The position numbers and the translations under genes were made by a program. A stretch of DNA of 64,000 bases from Pseudarthrobacter defluvii (GTDB lineage: Bacteria; Actinomycetota; Actinomycetes; Actinomycetales; Micrococcaceae): NCBI RefSeq assembly GCF_030816725.1, contig NZ_JAUSYG010000001.1, positions 3,472,001-3,536,000 of the forward strand, given 5' to 3'. A model generated the notes under the pieces. It was not told the DNA's origin. It searched no databases and was given only the letters and a program-made list of their open reading frames with translations. How positions within the stretch are numbered: position 1 is the first letter of the stretch; each line of letters begins with the position of its first letter. Shown one piece after another: positions 8,484 through 16,947 of this stretch.

Positions 8484-9233
8484 CTATTTGTTGAGGTGGT
8501 AGTACGAGGAGCTACCGGTGGCTGCAGGCGAGTGGAGCAGCGTCCCCTGGGAGGGGTTGAGTGCGCTGATCATCATGCCGTTGCCGACGTAGATGCCAAC
8601 GTGCGCGCCACCGTTCTGGACAACCAGGTCACCCGGCTGCGGAGCGGAGGTGGGGCTCATGATGCTCCACGCGTTGGTGCGGGGGATGCTGATGCCGGCC
8701 TGGGCGTAAACCCACTGCACGAACCCGGAGCAGTCCCAGCCGGTGACGGGGCTGGTGCCGCCCCAGACGTAGGAGTGGCCGATGCCGGTGTAGGCGATAG
8801 CTGCGATGCCCGAGGTCGCCGCGGAGGGTACGGTCTCAGCGGTCTTGGTGACCGGGGAGGCGTCCTGGCCCGCTGCAGCAGCGGCGGTGCGGGTGGCCGG
8901 CTCGGTGGACTGGGGACGTACCGGCTCCACCTTTGGAGCAGCAGTGGTCTTGACGACCGGACGCTCGAAGGACACCGTGGCGGTGGGGGCAGCGGTGACG
9001 GCGAGGGCCGTCTGGGCCGAACCGGATTCGGTGGAAGCTGAGACACCGGCAGTGGTGTCGGCAGCAGTGGCCGGCAGGCCCATGCTCAGGATGAGGCCGG
9101 ATGCGGCTGCCACAACGGCAGCCTGGCGGCCTACGGTCCCGGCATTTGCACTCACGGCCTTGGAAACGGCATCCAAGGCGTTGGTGCGGACCGTTTGCGC
9201 ACGGTGGCGCGCAGAATGATGGCGTGAAGACAC
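8484..9233 (-). CDS. Secreted NlpC/P60 peptidoglycan endopeptidase behind a c-di-AMP riboswitch
   Basis: This 249-residue secreted hydrolase should cleave peptidoglycan stem peptides. I place the start at a GTG because GGGAGAGG lies 8 nt upstream and the riboswitch ends just before it. The longer ATG frame would run into the riboswitch. Residues 1-60 form a basic N-terminus plus signal segment almost superimposable on the neighbour (both contain GRQAAV, AAASGL). A Ser/Thr/Pro linker follows. The C-terminal NlpC/P60 domain has YVWGG, catalytic Cys168 in GWDCSGFVQWVY and His211 in HVGIYVGNG. Expression is expected to follow cellular c-di-AMP through the leader RNA. Confidence 0.93.
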   Translation of the reverse strand: MSSRHHSARHRAQTVRTNALDAVSKAVSANAGTVGRQAAVVAAASGLILSMGLPATAADTTAGVSASTESGSAQTALAVTAAPTATVSFERPVVKTTAAPKVEPVRPQSTEPATRTAAAAAGQDASPVTKTAETVPSAATSGIAAIAYTGIGHSYVWGGTSPVTGWDCSGFVQWVYAQAGISIPRTNAWSIMSPTSAPQPGDLVVQNGGAHVGIYVGNGMMISALNPSQGTLLHSPAATGSSSYYHLNK

Positions 9234-9252
9234 GAAGGTAGCCTCTCCCAAT

Positions 9253-9426
9253 GCCTGCGAGGTGAGCTGTCGGATTCGGATGGGAGTCACCCGGCCACGC
9301 TGCTTCCTGGGAAGCTTGTGACTTAACCCCAAGGTCTTCTTGGAATGAAGACCGAAATTGGTTCCCCCGCCCCTGCCAGACGATGAAATGCGAACGGACC
9401 TTGAGCGGTGGCAGAGTTAGGCAATC
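9253..9426 (-). promoter_or_regulatory. c-di-AMP (ydaO-yuaA type) riboswitch
   Basis: On the minus strand the leader has the conserved blocks of the ydaO class in order: a CTCTGCCACCGC helix strand, GGCAGGGGCGGGGGAACCA, TTGGGGTTAAGTC, and the 3' block CCGAATCCGACAGCTCACC followed by TCGCAGGC. Such riboswitches bind c-di-AMP and usually turn off wall hydrolase genes in actinobacteria. It ends about 20 nt before the GTG start, so ligand binding could act on transcription or on ribosome access. Recognition is by eye from consensus blocks. Confidence 0.88.
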
Positions 9427-9545
9427 CACTCAAGAGCGTCAACTTCGGAAAAGTTGACGCGACTTAGACGGTACAGCAGTTTTGTTCCAATGTCACATTC
9501 AGGTCACGGCGGGTCACAGCGATCTGAGAGTAGACAATCATTCGG

Positions 9546-10367
9546 TTACAGCCAGCCCATGGGATCGACGACTTCGCCGTTGACCTGGACCTCGAAGTGC
9601 AGGTGGCAACCCGTGGACGCGCCAGTGGTGCCGCTTAGTGCCACAACGTCCCCGCGGGAGACGGTCTGGCCCACCTTGACGTTGAAGGACGACAGGTGGT
9701 TGTACGTGGTTTCCAGCCCGTTTCCGTGGTCGATGACCACCCGGTTTCCGCCACCGAACTGGTGCCAGCCGGCGAAGGTCACCGTCCCGGTCGCAGCGGC
9801 CAGGACAGAGGTCCCGCACTGCGCCACGAAATCCTGGCCGCGGTGGAAGTCGCCTGAGCCTCCGGTGATGGGGCTGACCCGGTAACCGAAGGGGGAAGCG
9901 GTGGCCAGGGACGCGAGCGGCGCCGCCAGCGTCCCGGCTGATGCGGCACGCGTCACCGAGCCGGCCGACTGGGCACTCAGCAGCTGCTTCAGCTTCCCGT
10001 CAGGGTCGGCCTGGGTTACCACCGCTGACCGGCTGAAGTCGACATGGGCACCGATATCGGCGGAAATCTGCGGTTGGGGGCTGACGGCGGAGGCTGCGAC
10101 CGGGGCATTACCCGCGGCGTCCGTGGCCATGACGGGACTCGTGGCAGGCACGGTAACGGTCAGGACCAGGCCGGTGGCGGCCAGTGCTATTCCTGCCTTC
10201 TGGCCGATGCCGCTGGCAGCGGCAAACTCCGTCATTTGCCGGAACGGACCCCGGCGGCGGCGGGCGTCGCGATGGAAATCGCGGGGACGCTCCACGGCGG
10301 CAGCATCAACAGCCCGCGGTGCCGAAGGGGGGCCGGCGGCACGGCGGCGTCCCCGGGGGGTCTGCAT
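9546..10367 (-). CDS. Secreted M23-family metallopeptidase (peptidoglycan hydrolase)
   Basis: The 273-residue protein ends in a complete M23 (LytM-type) zinc peptidase domain that cuts peptidoglycan cross-bridges. Zinc ligands are His175 and Asp179 in FHRGQDF and His257 in GCHLHFEV. Residues 1-48 are very basic and residues 52-80 form a hydrophobic secretion segment (KAGIALAATGLVLT) of the same design as the two NlpC/P60 neighbours. The chosen ATG is the first start after the riboswitch. AGAGAGGA lies about 13 nt upstream, a little far. An internal ATG 44 codons later would still keep the signal segment. It is the first gene of the hydrolase cluster. Confidence 0.9.
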   Translation of the reverse strand: MQTPRGRRRAAGPPSAPRAVDAAAVERPRDFHRDARRRRGPFRQMTEFAAASGIGQKAGIALAATGLVLTVTVPATSPVMATDAAGNAPVAASAVSPQPQISADIGAHVDFSRSAVVTQADPDGKLKQLLSAQSAGSVTRAASAGTLAAPLASLATASPFGYRVSPITGGSGDFHRGQDFVAQCGTSVLAAATGTVTFAGWHQFGGGNRVVIDHGNGLETTYNHLSSFNVKVGQTVSRGDVVALSGTTGASTGCHLHFEVQVNGEVVDPMGWL

Positions 10368-10394
10368 GGTCAAGAAGGGTTCCTCTCTGGAAAA

Positions 10395-10629
10395 GCCTGC
10401 GGAGTTAGCTGTCGGATTCGGGTCAGAGAGATCAAAGACCCGGTCCGCCGTGGGCAAGCTTCCGCACAGGGGTATTCCCGGAAGAATCCTTCACTGGAGA
10501 GGCTTGCTGCTGACGGACTTCACCCCAAGGCAGCCCCCGCTGCCGGTTGTGGTTCCCCCACCTCTGCCAGTAACGACTCGTGCACCTGACCCGCTGGCAG
10601 AGCTCGGCTCCGGATCAGGTAACGCTTAA
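10395..10629 (-). promoter_or_regulatory. c-di-AMP (ydaO-yuaA type) riboswitch of the M23 gene
   Basis: The minus-strand leader carries all the main ydaO blocks: GAGCTCTGCCAGCGGGTCAG, CTGGCAGAGGTGGGGGAACC, CTTGGGGTGAAGTC, and the 3' block CCCGAATCCGACAGCTAACT followed by CCGCAGGC. The match is closer to consensus than that of the neighbouring NlpC/P60 leader. The 3' block ends about 27 nt before the M23 start codon. The surrounding 360-bp gap (10368-10727) is otherwise promoter region and the ideR 3' flank. Confidence 0.92.
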
Positions 10630-10703
10630 GTTTCAACGCCTGGTTCCACTATAGGGCCTTAAGACCCTAGGTAACAATTCCGTTATCTTTGCGTGAAAGG
10701 GCC

Positions 10704-10722
10704 AGCCCCGGGTAGTGGGGCT
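10704..10722 (-). terminator. Hairpin after the ideR-like gene
   Basis: An AGCCCC/GGGGCT stem with a 7-nt loop lies immediately past the regulator's stop codon on the minus strand. There is no T-run, so it may be a weak terminator or an mRNA 3' end stabiliser. Confidence 0.4.
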
Positions 10723-10727
10723 GCGGA

Positions 10728-11429
10728 TCAGCCTTGTTCGACGGCCACAAAAACGTGGGCGGCCACCTCGGGTGGAAGCTCCAGCGCTCCTTCAATTCCG
10801 GCCACGCGGACGGAGATGTAGTCCCCCACCCGTTCCAGCGCCACGGCAGCGCCGGGCCGGATACCGCCTTCGTCCAACTGTGCCAGCAGTTCCGGTTCCA
10901 CCTGGATGGGTTCCGCAAGGCGGCTGATGGTCACACCGGAGGCAGGCCCGTAGCTCTTCATCGCCTCTACCAGGCTGATGGCCCCGTCAGCGAAGCCGGG
11001 GCCCGACTGGCCGCCCAAGGCGGCAAGGCCGGGGATGGGGTTGCCGTACGGGGACTGGGTTGGGTGGTCCAGCATCTCGTAGATCCGCCGCTCCACCCGC
11101 TCACTCATCACATGCTCCCAGCGGCAGGCCTCGTCGTGGACATAGGCCCAGTCCAGCCCAATGACGTCGGCAAGCAGGCGTTCGGCCAGCCTGTGCTTGC
11201 GCATCACCTCGGTGGCGCGTTTGCGGCCGGTGTCCGTCAGTTCCAGATGCCTGTCGCCCGAAACGACGACGAGCCCGTCACGCTCCATCCTGCCAATGGT
11301 CTGGGAAACGGTGGGGCCGGAATGGCGCAACCGCTCGGCGATACGGGCCCGGAGGGCGACGATGTTTTCTTCCTCAAGCTCCAGGATGGTCCTGAGGTAC
11401 ATCTCCGTAGTGTCGATCAGATCCGTCAT
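10728..11429 (-). CDS. ideR: DtxR/IdeR-family iron-dependent transcriptional regulator
   Basis: The 233-residue protein has the DtxR layout: an N-terminal winged helix (about 1-65, with SGPTVSQTIGRMERDGLV as the recognition region), a metal-binding and dimerisation domain (about 66-140, with CRWEHVMSERVERRI supplying ligands) and a C-terminal SH3-like domain. With bound iron, such proteins repress siderophore and uptake genes and often activate storage genes. A candidate iron box lies at the start of the siderophore-interacting protein gene in this window, a plausible target. Family members sensing manganese (MntR) are shorter and lack the SH3-like domain, which favours the iron regulator. 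Confidence 0.88.
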   Translation of the reverse strand: MTDLIDTTEMYLRTILELEEENIVALRARIAERLRHSGPTVSQTIGRMERDGLVVVSGDRHLELTDTGRKRATEVMRKHRLAERLLADVIGLDWAYVHDEACRWEHVMSERVERRIYEMLDHPTQSPYGNPIPGLAALGGQSGPGFADGAISLVEAMKSYGPASGVTISRLAEPIQVEPELLAQLDEGGIRPGAAVALERVGDYISVRVAGIEGALELPPEVAAHVFVAVEQG

Positions 11430-11502
11430 CCAGCTCAGCTCCTCGAGCGCAGTACCTTGCGTTGTCCCACCGTATCGCTCTTCCCGCGAGATAGTCCGGG
11501 GG

Positions 11503-12885
<1,383 letters not shown>

Positions 12886-12919
12886 GCAAGGTCCAGCAAG
12901 CAGGCAGAGTTAACGTATG

Positions 12920-12959
12920 ACGGCGCCGCCCGGGTTCTTCCCGGACGGCGCCGTTTTTG
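12920..12959 (+). terminator. Rho-independent terminator of serC
   Basis: A long GC-rich hairpin (ACGGCGCCG/CGGCGCCGT extended by CCCGGG/CCCGG) is followed directly by TTTTTGTT on the plus strand, about 35 nt after the serC stop codon. Confidence 0.93.
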
Positions 12960-13003
12960 TTGTGCCCCGGCAGAGGGGCGGCCGGTTTCCCGGGTAAGGT
13001 GCG

Positions 13004-13594
13004 CTAGGCTCCTGCCTGCGCTCCGTCGTCGTCCGCTGGTTCCCCTGCCTGCCCTGAACCGGCCTGCCCTGAACCCTCCCCGGCTGATTCTTCCTGGACC
13101 GAATCCTCATCGGCTGCCTGCGCGTCTGTTGCCTGAAGGTCCGGCTCCTGGGCAGCTTCCGTTCCGCGCCCGTCCGCTTCGGGCTCCGGCGGCTGCTCGT
13201 CCTCGGGGCGGACGCGTTCGGCCCACGGCACCCACTCCGGGGCGAGGATGGAGTCCTCGGACGGCAGCAGGCCAAGCTCGTTGACGGTGACCACCTTGGA
13301 GCGCGAGTTGCGCGTCAGCACCGCGTACCACTGCCAGCCTGCGTAGCCGGGCAACCTGGATTCGAACAGGTGCGTCACCAGGCGGTCGCCCTCACTCCTG
13401 GCGGCAAGGTGCGGGCCGATGGTGGCAGCGGGCGTGATGCCTTCCACGGCAGTGCGGGCAGCATCAACGGCCGCGGCGAGGAAAGCATCAGGCTTGCCCG
13501 TACGCCACACGGGCACGCCTGCCTTGCGCTTGGGCTGGGTCTTGGCAGCCTGCTCCTGCACTGGCGTGCCCGGCTGTTCAGATTGGAGGTTCAT
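13004..13594 (-). CDS. DUF3027 protein
   Basis: This 196-residue soluble protein belongs to the actinobacterial DUF3027 family, of unknown function. The conserved part (about residues 25-130) contains HLFESRLPGYAGWQWYAVL and LAPEWVPWAERVRP. After that comes a low-complexity acidic tail rich in Glu, Asp, Ala, Gln and Gly that is probably disordered. It starts 6 bp after the stop of the cold-shock gene, so the two form a transcription unit. This pairing hints at an RNA-related or stress role, but only by association. Confidence 0.85.
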   Translation of the reverse strand: MNLQSEQPGTPVQEQAAKTQPKRKAGVPVWRTGKPDAFLAAAVDAARTAVEGITPAATIGPHLAARSEGDRLVTHLFESRLPGYAGWQWYAVLTRNSRSKVVTVNELGLLPSEDSILAPEWVPWAERVRPEDEQPPEPEADGRGTEAAQEPDLQATDAQAADEDSVQEESAGEGSGQAGSGQAGEPADDDGAQAGA

Positions 13595-13600
13595 GGGCGC

Positions 13601-13984
13601 CTAAACGTCCAGCTCGTCGGCAACCTTGCGCAGGGCGGCGGCGATGGCCTTGCCCTTGTTGCCGTCCGGGTACTTGCCCTTGGACAGGGTTCCGGACAGG
13701 TTGTCCAGAACAGTCACCAGGTCCTGCACCAGGGGTGCGAGGTCCTTGGCGCTGGGACGCTTGGCCTTGGCAATGGACGGGGTCTTGTCCAGCACCCGCA
13801 GGCCCAGCGCCTGGGCGCCTTTGCGGCCGTCCGCGACCCCGAACTCCACCCGGGTGCCCGCTTTCAGCTCCGTTACCCCCTCGGGCAGCGACGACTTGGG
13901 CAGGAAGACCTCCTGGCCGTCTTCGCCCGCGAGGAACCCAAAGCCCTTGTCCTTGTCATACCACTTGACCTTGCCGGTAGGCAC
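13601..13984 (-). CDS. Cold-shock domain protein with a C-terminal helical extension
   Basis: The 127-residue protein starts with a cold-shock domain (about residues 1-68). It has the RNP-type motifs GKVKWYDKDKGFGFL and EVFLPKSSL, which bind single-stranded nucleic acid. The second motif has FLP in place of the common FVH. An extra C-terminal 55 residues (VQDLVTVLDNLSGTLSKG and on) are predicted helical, making it about twice the size of classic Csp proteins. A GTG start is chosen because GAAGAAGG lies 8 nt upstream; the longer ATG frame has no such site. It is cotranscribed with the DUF3027 gene. Confidence 0.88.
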   Translation of the reverse strand: MPTGKVKWYDKDKGFGFLAGEDGQEVFLPKSSLPEGVTELKAGTRVEFGVADGRKGAQALGLRVLDKTPSIAKAKRPSAKDLAPLVQDLVTVLDNLSGTLSKGKYPDGNKGKAIAAALRKVADELDV

Positions 13985-14212
13985 GTAATCAACCTTCTTC
14001 GTTCTGCTGTCATGAGACACGGCCTCCTGCCACCGCATCCGCAGTGTTGTGCGGGTTCAAGGTATGGCATGCGCAAACCGTGTTGGTCTGTATCGTTCAA
14101 GGTTATCCTGCCGCCTGCCCTGATTACGCTTCCGTGAGTACTGTTCCGCCCCAGGCGCAAGGGCCGGGCCGGCGTTTAAGCGCACCGTGGCGGCAGCTGT
14201 AGCGTTACGTCC

Positions 14213-14446
14213 ATGACTCCCTCGCGTTACCGGCGGCCGCTGATGGTCCTCGCCGCAGTTATTGCCGTGCTGTCCCTCATTGCCGTGGGTACAGTCATGG
14301 TGCTTGCCTTCGCCGGATCGGTCGCACCCGCCTGGGTCACGTATTCGGCGCTTTACGGACTGCCGGCGGCCTTCATCCTGATGCTCCTGGTGGTCCTCGA
14401 CGGAGTTGCCGCCCGGCGGCGGGCGGGAAAGGCCGGGCGGCGGTAA
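14213..14446 (+). CDS. Small two-helix membrane protein
   Basis: The 77-residue product has a short basic N-terminus (MTPSRYRRP), two hydrophobic segments (about 9-35 and 42-64) and a basic C-terminus (ARRRAGKAGRR), so both ends probably face the cytoplasm. I do not recognise a family. It ends 10 bp before the next gene and probably shares its transcript. No function can be assigned. Confidence 0.7.
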   Translation: MTPSRYRRPLMVLAAVIAVLSLIAVGTVMVLAFAGSVAPAWVTYSALYGLPAAFILMLLVVLDGVAARRRAGKAGRR

Positions 14447-14456
14447 CGTTGGACTG

Positions 14457-16934
14457 ATGTCCCTCATTCGCGCGCTTGGCATGGACCTGGAGGCACGCAG
14501 CGACGATTCGCTGCGCGCGTTGTTCGCCGCGCGGCCGGACCTCATCTCCCCCGGTGTTCCGGATTTTTCGGCGCTGGCTGCCCGCGCCAGTTCCCGCGTC
14601 AGCGTCCAGCGCGCCCTGGAGCGGCTGAACCGGCCGCAGATGCAGGTCCTGGAAACGCTGCATCTGTGCACCAACACGGATACCGGGCACAGCGCCTCGG
14701 CAGAACACCTGCACCAGCTGATCCGCGGTTCGTCGCTGGCCACCATTGAACAGATCATTGGCACCCTGCAGGAGCTTGCGCTGGTGCACCCCGCTGCTCC
14801 CCCGCACGGCACCCCCGCCCCCGCCGCGGAGCAGCCCTTCTACCTGCCCGTCGGATCGCTCAAGGACGTAGTGGGCATTTACCCGGCAGGGCTGGGCCGC
14901 AGCTACACGGAGCTGGTACGCCTCCAGCCGGCGTTCGCGCAGCGGGCCGTGCAGTTGGTTTCCGAACTGCACCGCAGCGGGTTCGCGATCCACGGCTCCA
15001 CCACGCCCATGGAAGCGGCGTTGGCGCTTCAGCACTGGACATCGTCCCCCGAATCCCTGCAGGACATCATGGCCGGCGCCCCGGAACGGACGACGGCGCT
15101 GCTCGCCAAGTTCCGGAACTGGGCCATGGGTGCCGTCCCCCAGGCGCAACGGAAAGCGTCCGTCGCCTCCGAGGGAGCCGACGTCGGGCCCGTGGACTGG
15201 CTCCTTGCGCGCGGGCTGCTGGTGCCGCTGGACGCAGCGCACGTGGAACTGCCGCACAGCGTGGGGCTGGCCCTGCGCGGCGGGGCGATCATCAACGACT
15301 TCACCCTCGCACCGCCGGTCGCGGAGCTGGGCCGCACCACCGCGGCGCTGCGCAGGAATGCAGCCCTGAGCGCCATTTCGGAAACCCTGCGGCTGGTCTC
15401 CGAACTGCTGCATGCCGTGGGGGTGCAGCCGCTGGCCACCCTGCGGAGCGGGGGCGTGGGCGTCCGCGAGATGCGCCGGCTGTCCGAACAGCTGCGCGTC
15501 GACCAGGGTGCGGTGGGCCGGCTGCTGGAACTGTGCGGGCTGGCCGGCCTGATCCGCCTCGACGTGGACTCGTCATCATGGGTCCAGCCGCCGCAGCTGG
15601 AGTGGCTGGTCCTTCCGCGGCAGGAACAATGGCTGTGGCTCGTGAACGCCTGGCTGGCCAGCGAGCGCGTGCCCTCCATGGTGGGCCAACCCGTCAATTC
15701 AGCCCCGGGTGCAGCGGCGGCCCGCTCGGCGTCCGGGACCACCATCGCAGCCTTGTCGGCCGGCGCACAGCGGCCCGACGCGCCGGTGGTCCGCAAACGC
15801 ATCCTGGAAATCCTGCTTGAGCTGACGCGGGAAGCTGATGATGGCGACGGTGCCGCGCCCGTGCTTGATGCCGCAGCCGTGCTGCAGCGCGCCGAGTGGT
15901 CGCAGCCGCGGATGGCCCGGCGGTTCAGCTCCCTGATCAGGGGCGTCCTGGCCGAGGCCGAGATGCTGGGGCTGGTGGGCTCGGGAGCCCTGAGCCAGTT
16001 GGGGAGCGCGTTCGCCGAGGACAACCCCGACGCCGCCCTTGCCATCCTGGGCGAGCACCTGCCCGCCGCGCTGAATCACGTGCTGCTGCAGGCTGACCTC
16101 ACCGCCGTTGCCCCCGGCTACCTTTCCCCGGCGCTGACGGAGCAGCTCCTGGTAATGGCCGACGCCGAGGGGCAGGGCCCCGCCACCATCTACCGGTTCT
16201 CTGCGGAGTCGGTTAAACGTGCACTGGACAGCGGCTATGACGCCGCAGGCCTGCTGGCGTTCCTCCGGGAACACTCCGCAACCGCAGTTCCCCAGCCGCT
16301 GCAGTACCTGGTGGAGGACACCGCCTCCCGGCACGGCAGGCTTCACGTGGGCCAGGCGGTGAGCTTCATCCAAAGCGAGGATGAAACCGCGCTCACCGAC
16401 CTGCTGGCGGGACCGAAGGCCGCCCAGCTGGGCCTGGTCCGGCTGGCCCCCACTGTGGTGGCGTCATCCGCGCCGCCGCGTGAGCTTGCCGCCGTGCTCC
16501 GCAGCCTGGGCCTCTCCCCGTCCGTGGACGGCGCCGAACCTGCGGGCCACCTTCGCCGGCCTGCCGCGCCGCAGGAAAACCTCCGCCCCGTGTACACCCC
16601 GCCGCGGACGGCACCGGCGGCTGAGGAGGTGGAAGCCCAATTGCACGTCCTGCGCCAGGTGGGCCCCGGCGTCGCGCATCATTCCGGCGCGGCGACCGGG
16701 AGCGAGGCTGCCACGCAGCTGGGACTGGAGGCGCTGCAGAGGGCCATCCGGCTCAAGCAGCGGGTCAACATGAACGTGGTGGACAACCTGGGGAATGCCA
16801 GCCTGGAAGTTGTTGTTCCGCTATCCGTGAGCGGGGGCAGGGTCCGCGTGTTCGATCCTGCCAAGGACACCGAACGGGTCCTGTCCGTGCACCGCATCAT
16901 TGACATCGAGGCCGCAGAGGAACTGCGCCAGTAA
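14457..16934 (+). CDS. Helicase-associated (Helicase_C_3-like) protein with C-terminal WYL-like domain
   Basis: This 825-residue protein lacks Walker A and DEAD-box motifs, so it is not itself a helicase. Its centre (about 530-700: LQADLTAVAPGYLSPALTEQ, IYRFSAESVKRALDSGY, LQYLVEDTASRHGRL) matches the Helicase_C_3/XPB-associated domain. The last 75 residues (IRLKQRVNMNVVDNLGNAS to VLSVHRIIDIEAAEE) look like a WYL ligand-sensing fold. The N-terminal region is helical and probably DNA-binding. The stop lies 13 bp before the XPB helicase start, so the two are coexpressed and probably work together in DNA repair or transcription-linked repair. This link is well conserved in actinobacteria as far as I know, but the mechanism is not established. 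Confidence 0.85.
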   Translation: MSLIRALGMDLEARSDDSLRALFAARPDLISPGVPDFSALAARASSRVSVQRALERLNRPQMQVLETLHLCTNTDTGHSASAEHLHQLIRGSSLATIEQIIGTLQELALVHPAAPPHGTPAPAAEQPFYLPVGSLKDVVGIYPAGLGRSYTELVRLQPAFAQRAVQLVSELHRSGFAIHGSTTPMEAALALQHWTSSPESLQDIMAGAPERTTALLAKFRNWAMGAVPQAQRKASVASEGADVGPVDWLLARGLLVPLDAAHVELPHSVGLALRGGAIINDFTLAPPVAELGRTTAALRRNAALSAISETLRLVSELLHAVGVQPLATLRSGGVGVREMRRLSEQLRVDQGAVGRLLELCGLAGLIRLDVDSSSWVQPPQLEWLVLPRQEQWLWLVNAWLASERVPSMVGQPVNSAPGAAAARSASGTTIAALSAGAQRPDAPVVRKRILEILLELTREADDGDGAAPVLDAAAVLQRAEWSQPRMARRFSSLIRGVLAEAEMLGLVGSGALSQLGSAFAEDNPDAALAILGEHLPAALNHVLLQADLTAVAPGYLSPALTEQLLVMADAEGQGPATIYRFSAESVKRALDSGYDAAGLLAFLREHSATAVPQPLQYLVEDTASRHGRLHVGQAVSFIQSEDETALTDLLAGPKAAQLGLVRLAPTVVASSAPPRELAAVLRSLGLSPSVDGAEPAGHLRRPAAPQENLRPVYTPPRTAPAAEEVEAQLHVLRQVGPGVAHHSGAATGSEAATQLGLEALQRAIRLKQRVNMNVVDNLGNASLEVVVPLSVSGGRVRVFDPAKDTERVLSVHRIIDIEAAEELRQ

Positions 16935-16947
16935 AGGATTCCCGCGC

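Noticed and set aside
14056..14103. Direct repeat GTTCAAGGT near the small membrane protein
   Set aside because: Only 9 bp, in a gap without other signals; likely by chance.
16900..16947. Longer start for the XPB helicase
   Set aside because: It would overlap the upstream gene, and the GTG inside has a ribosome site and gives the family length.
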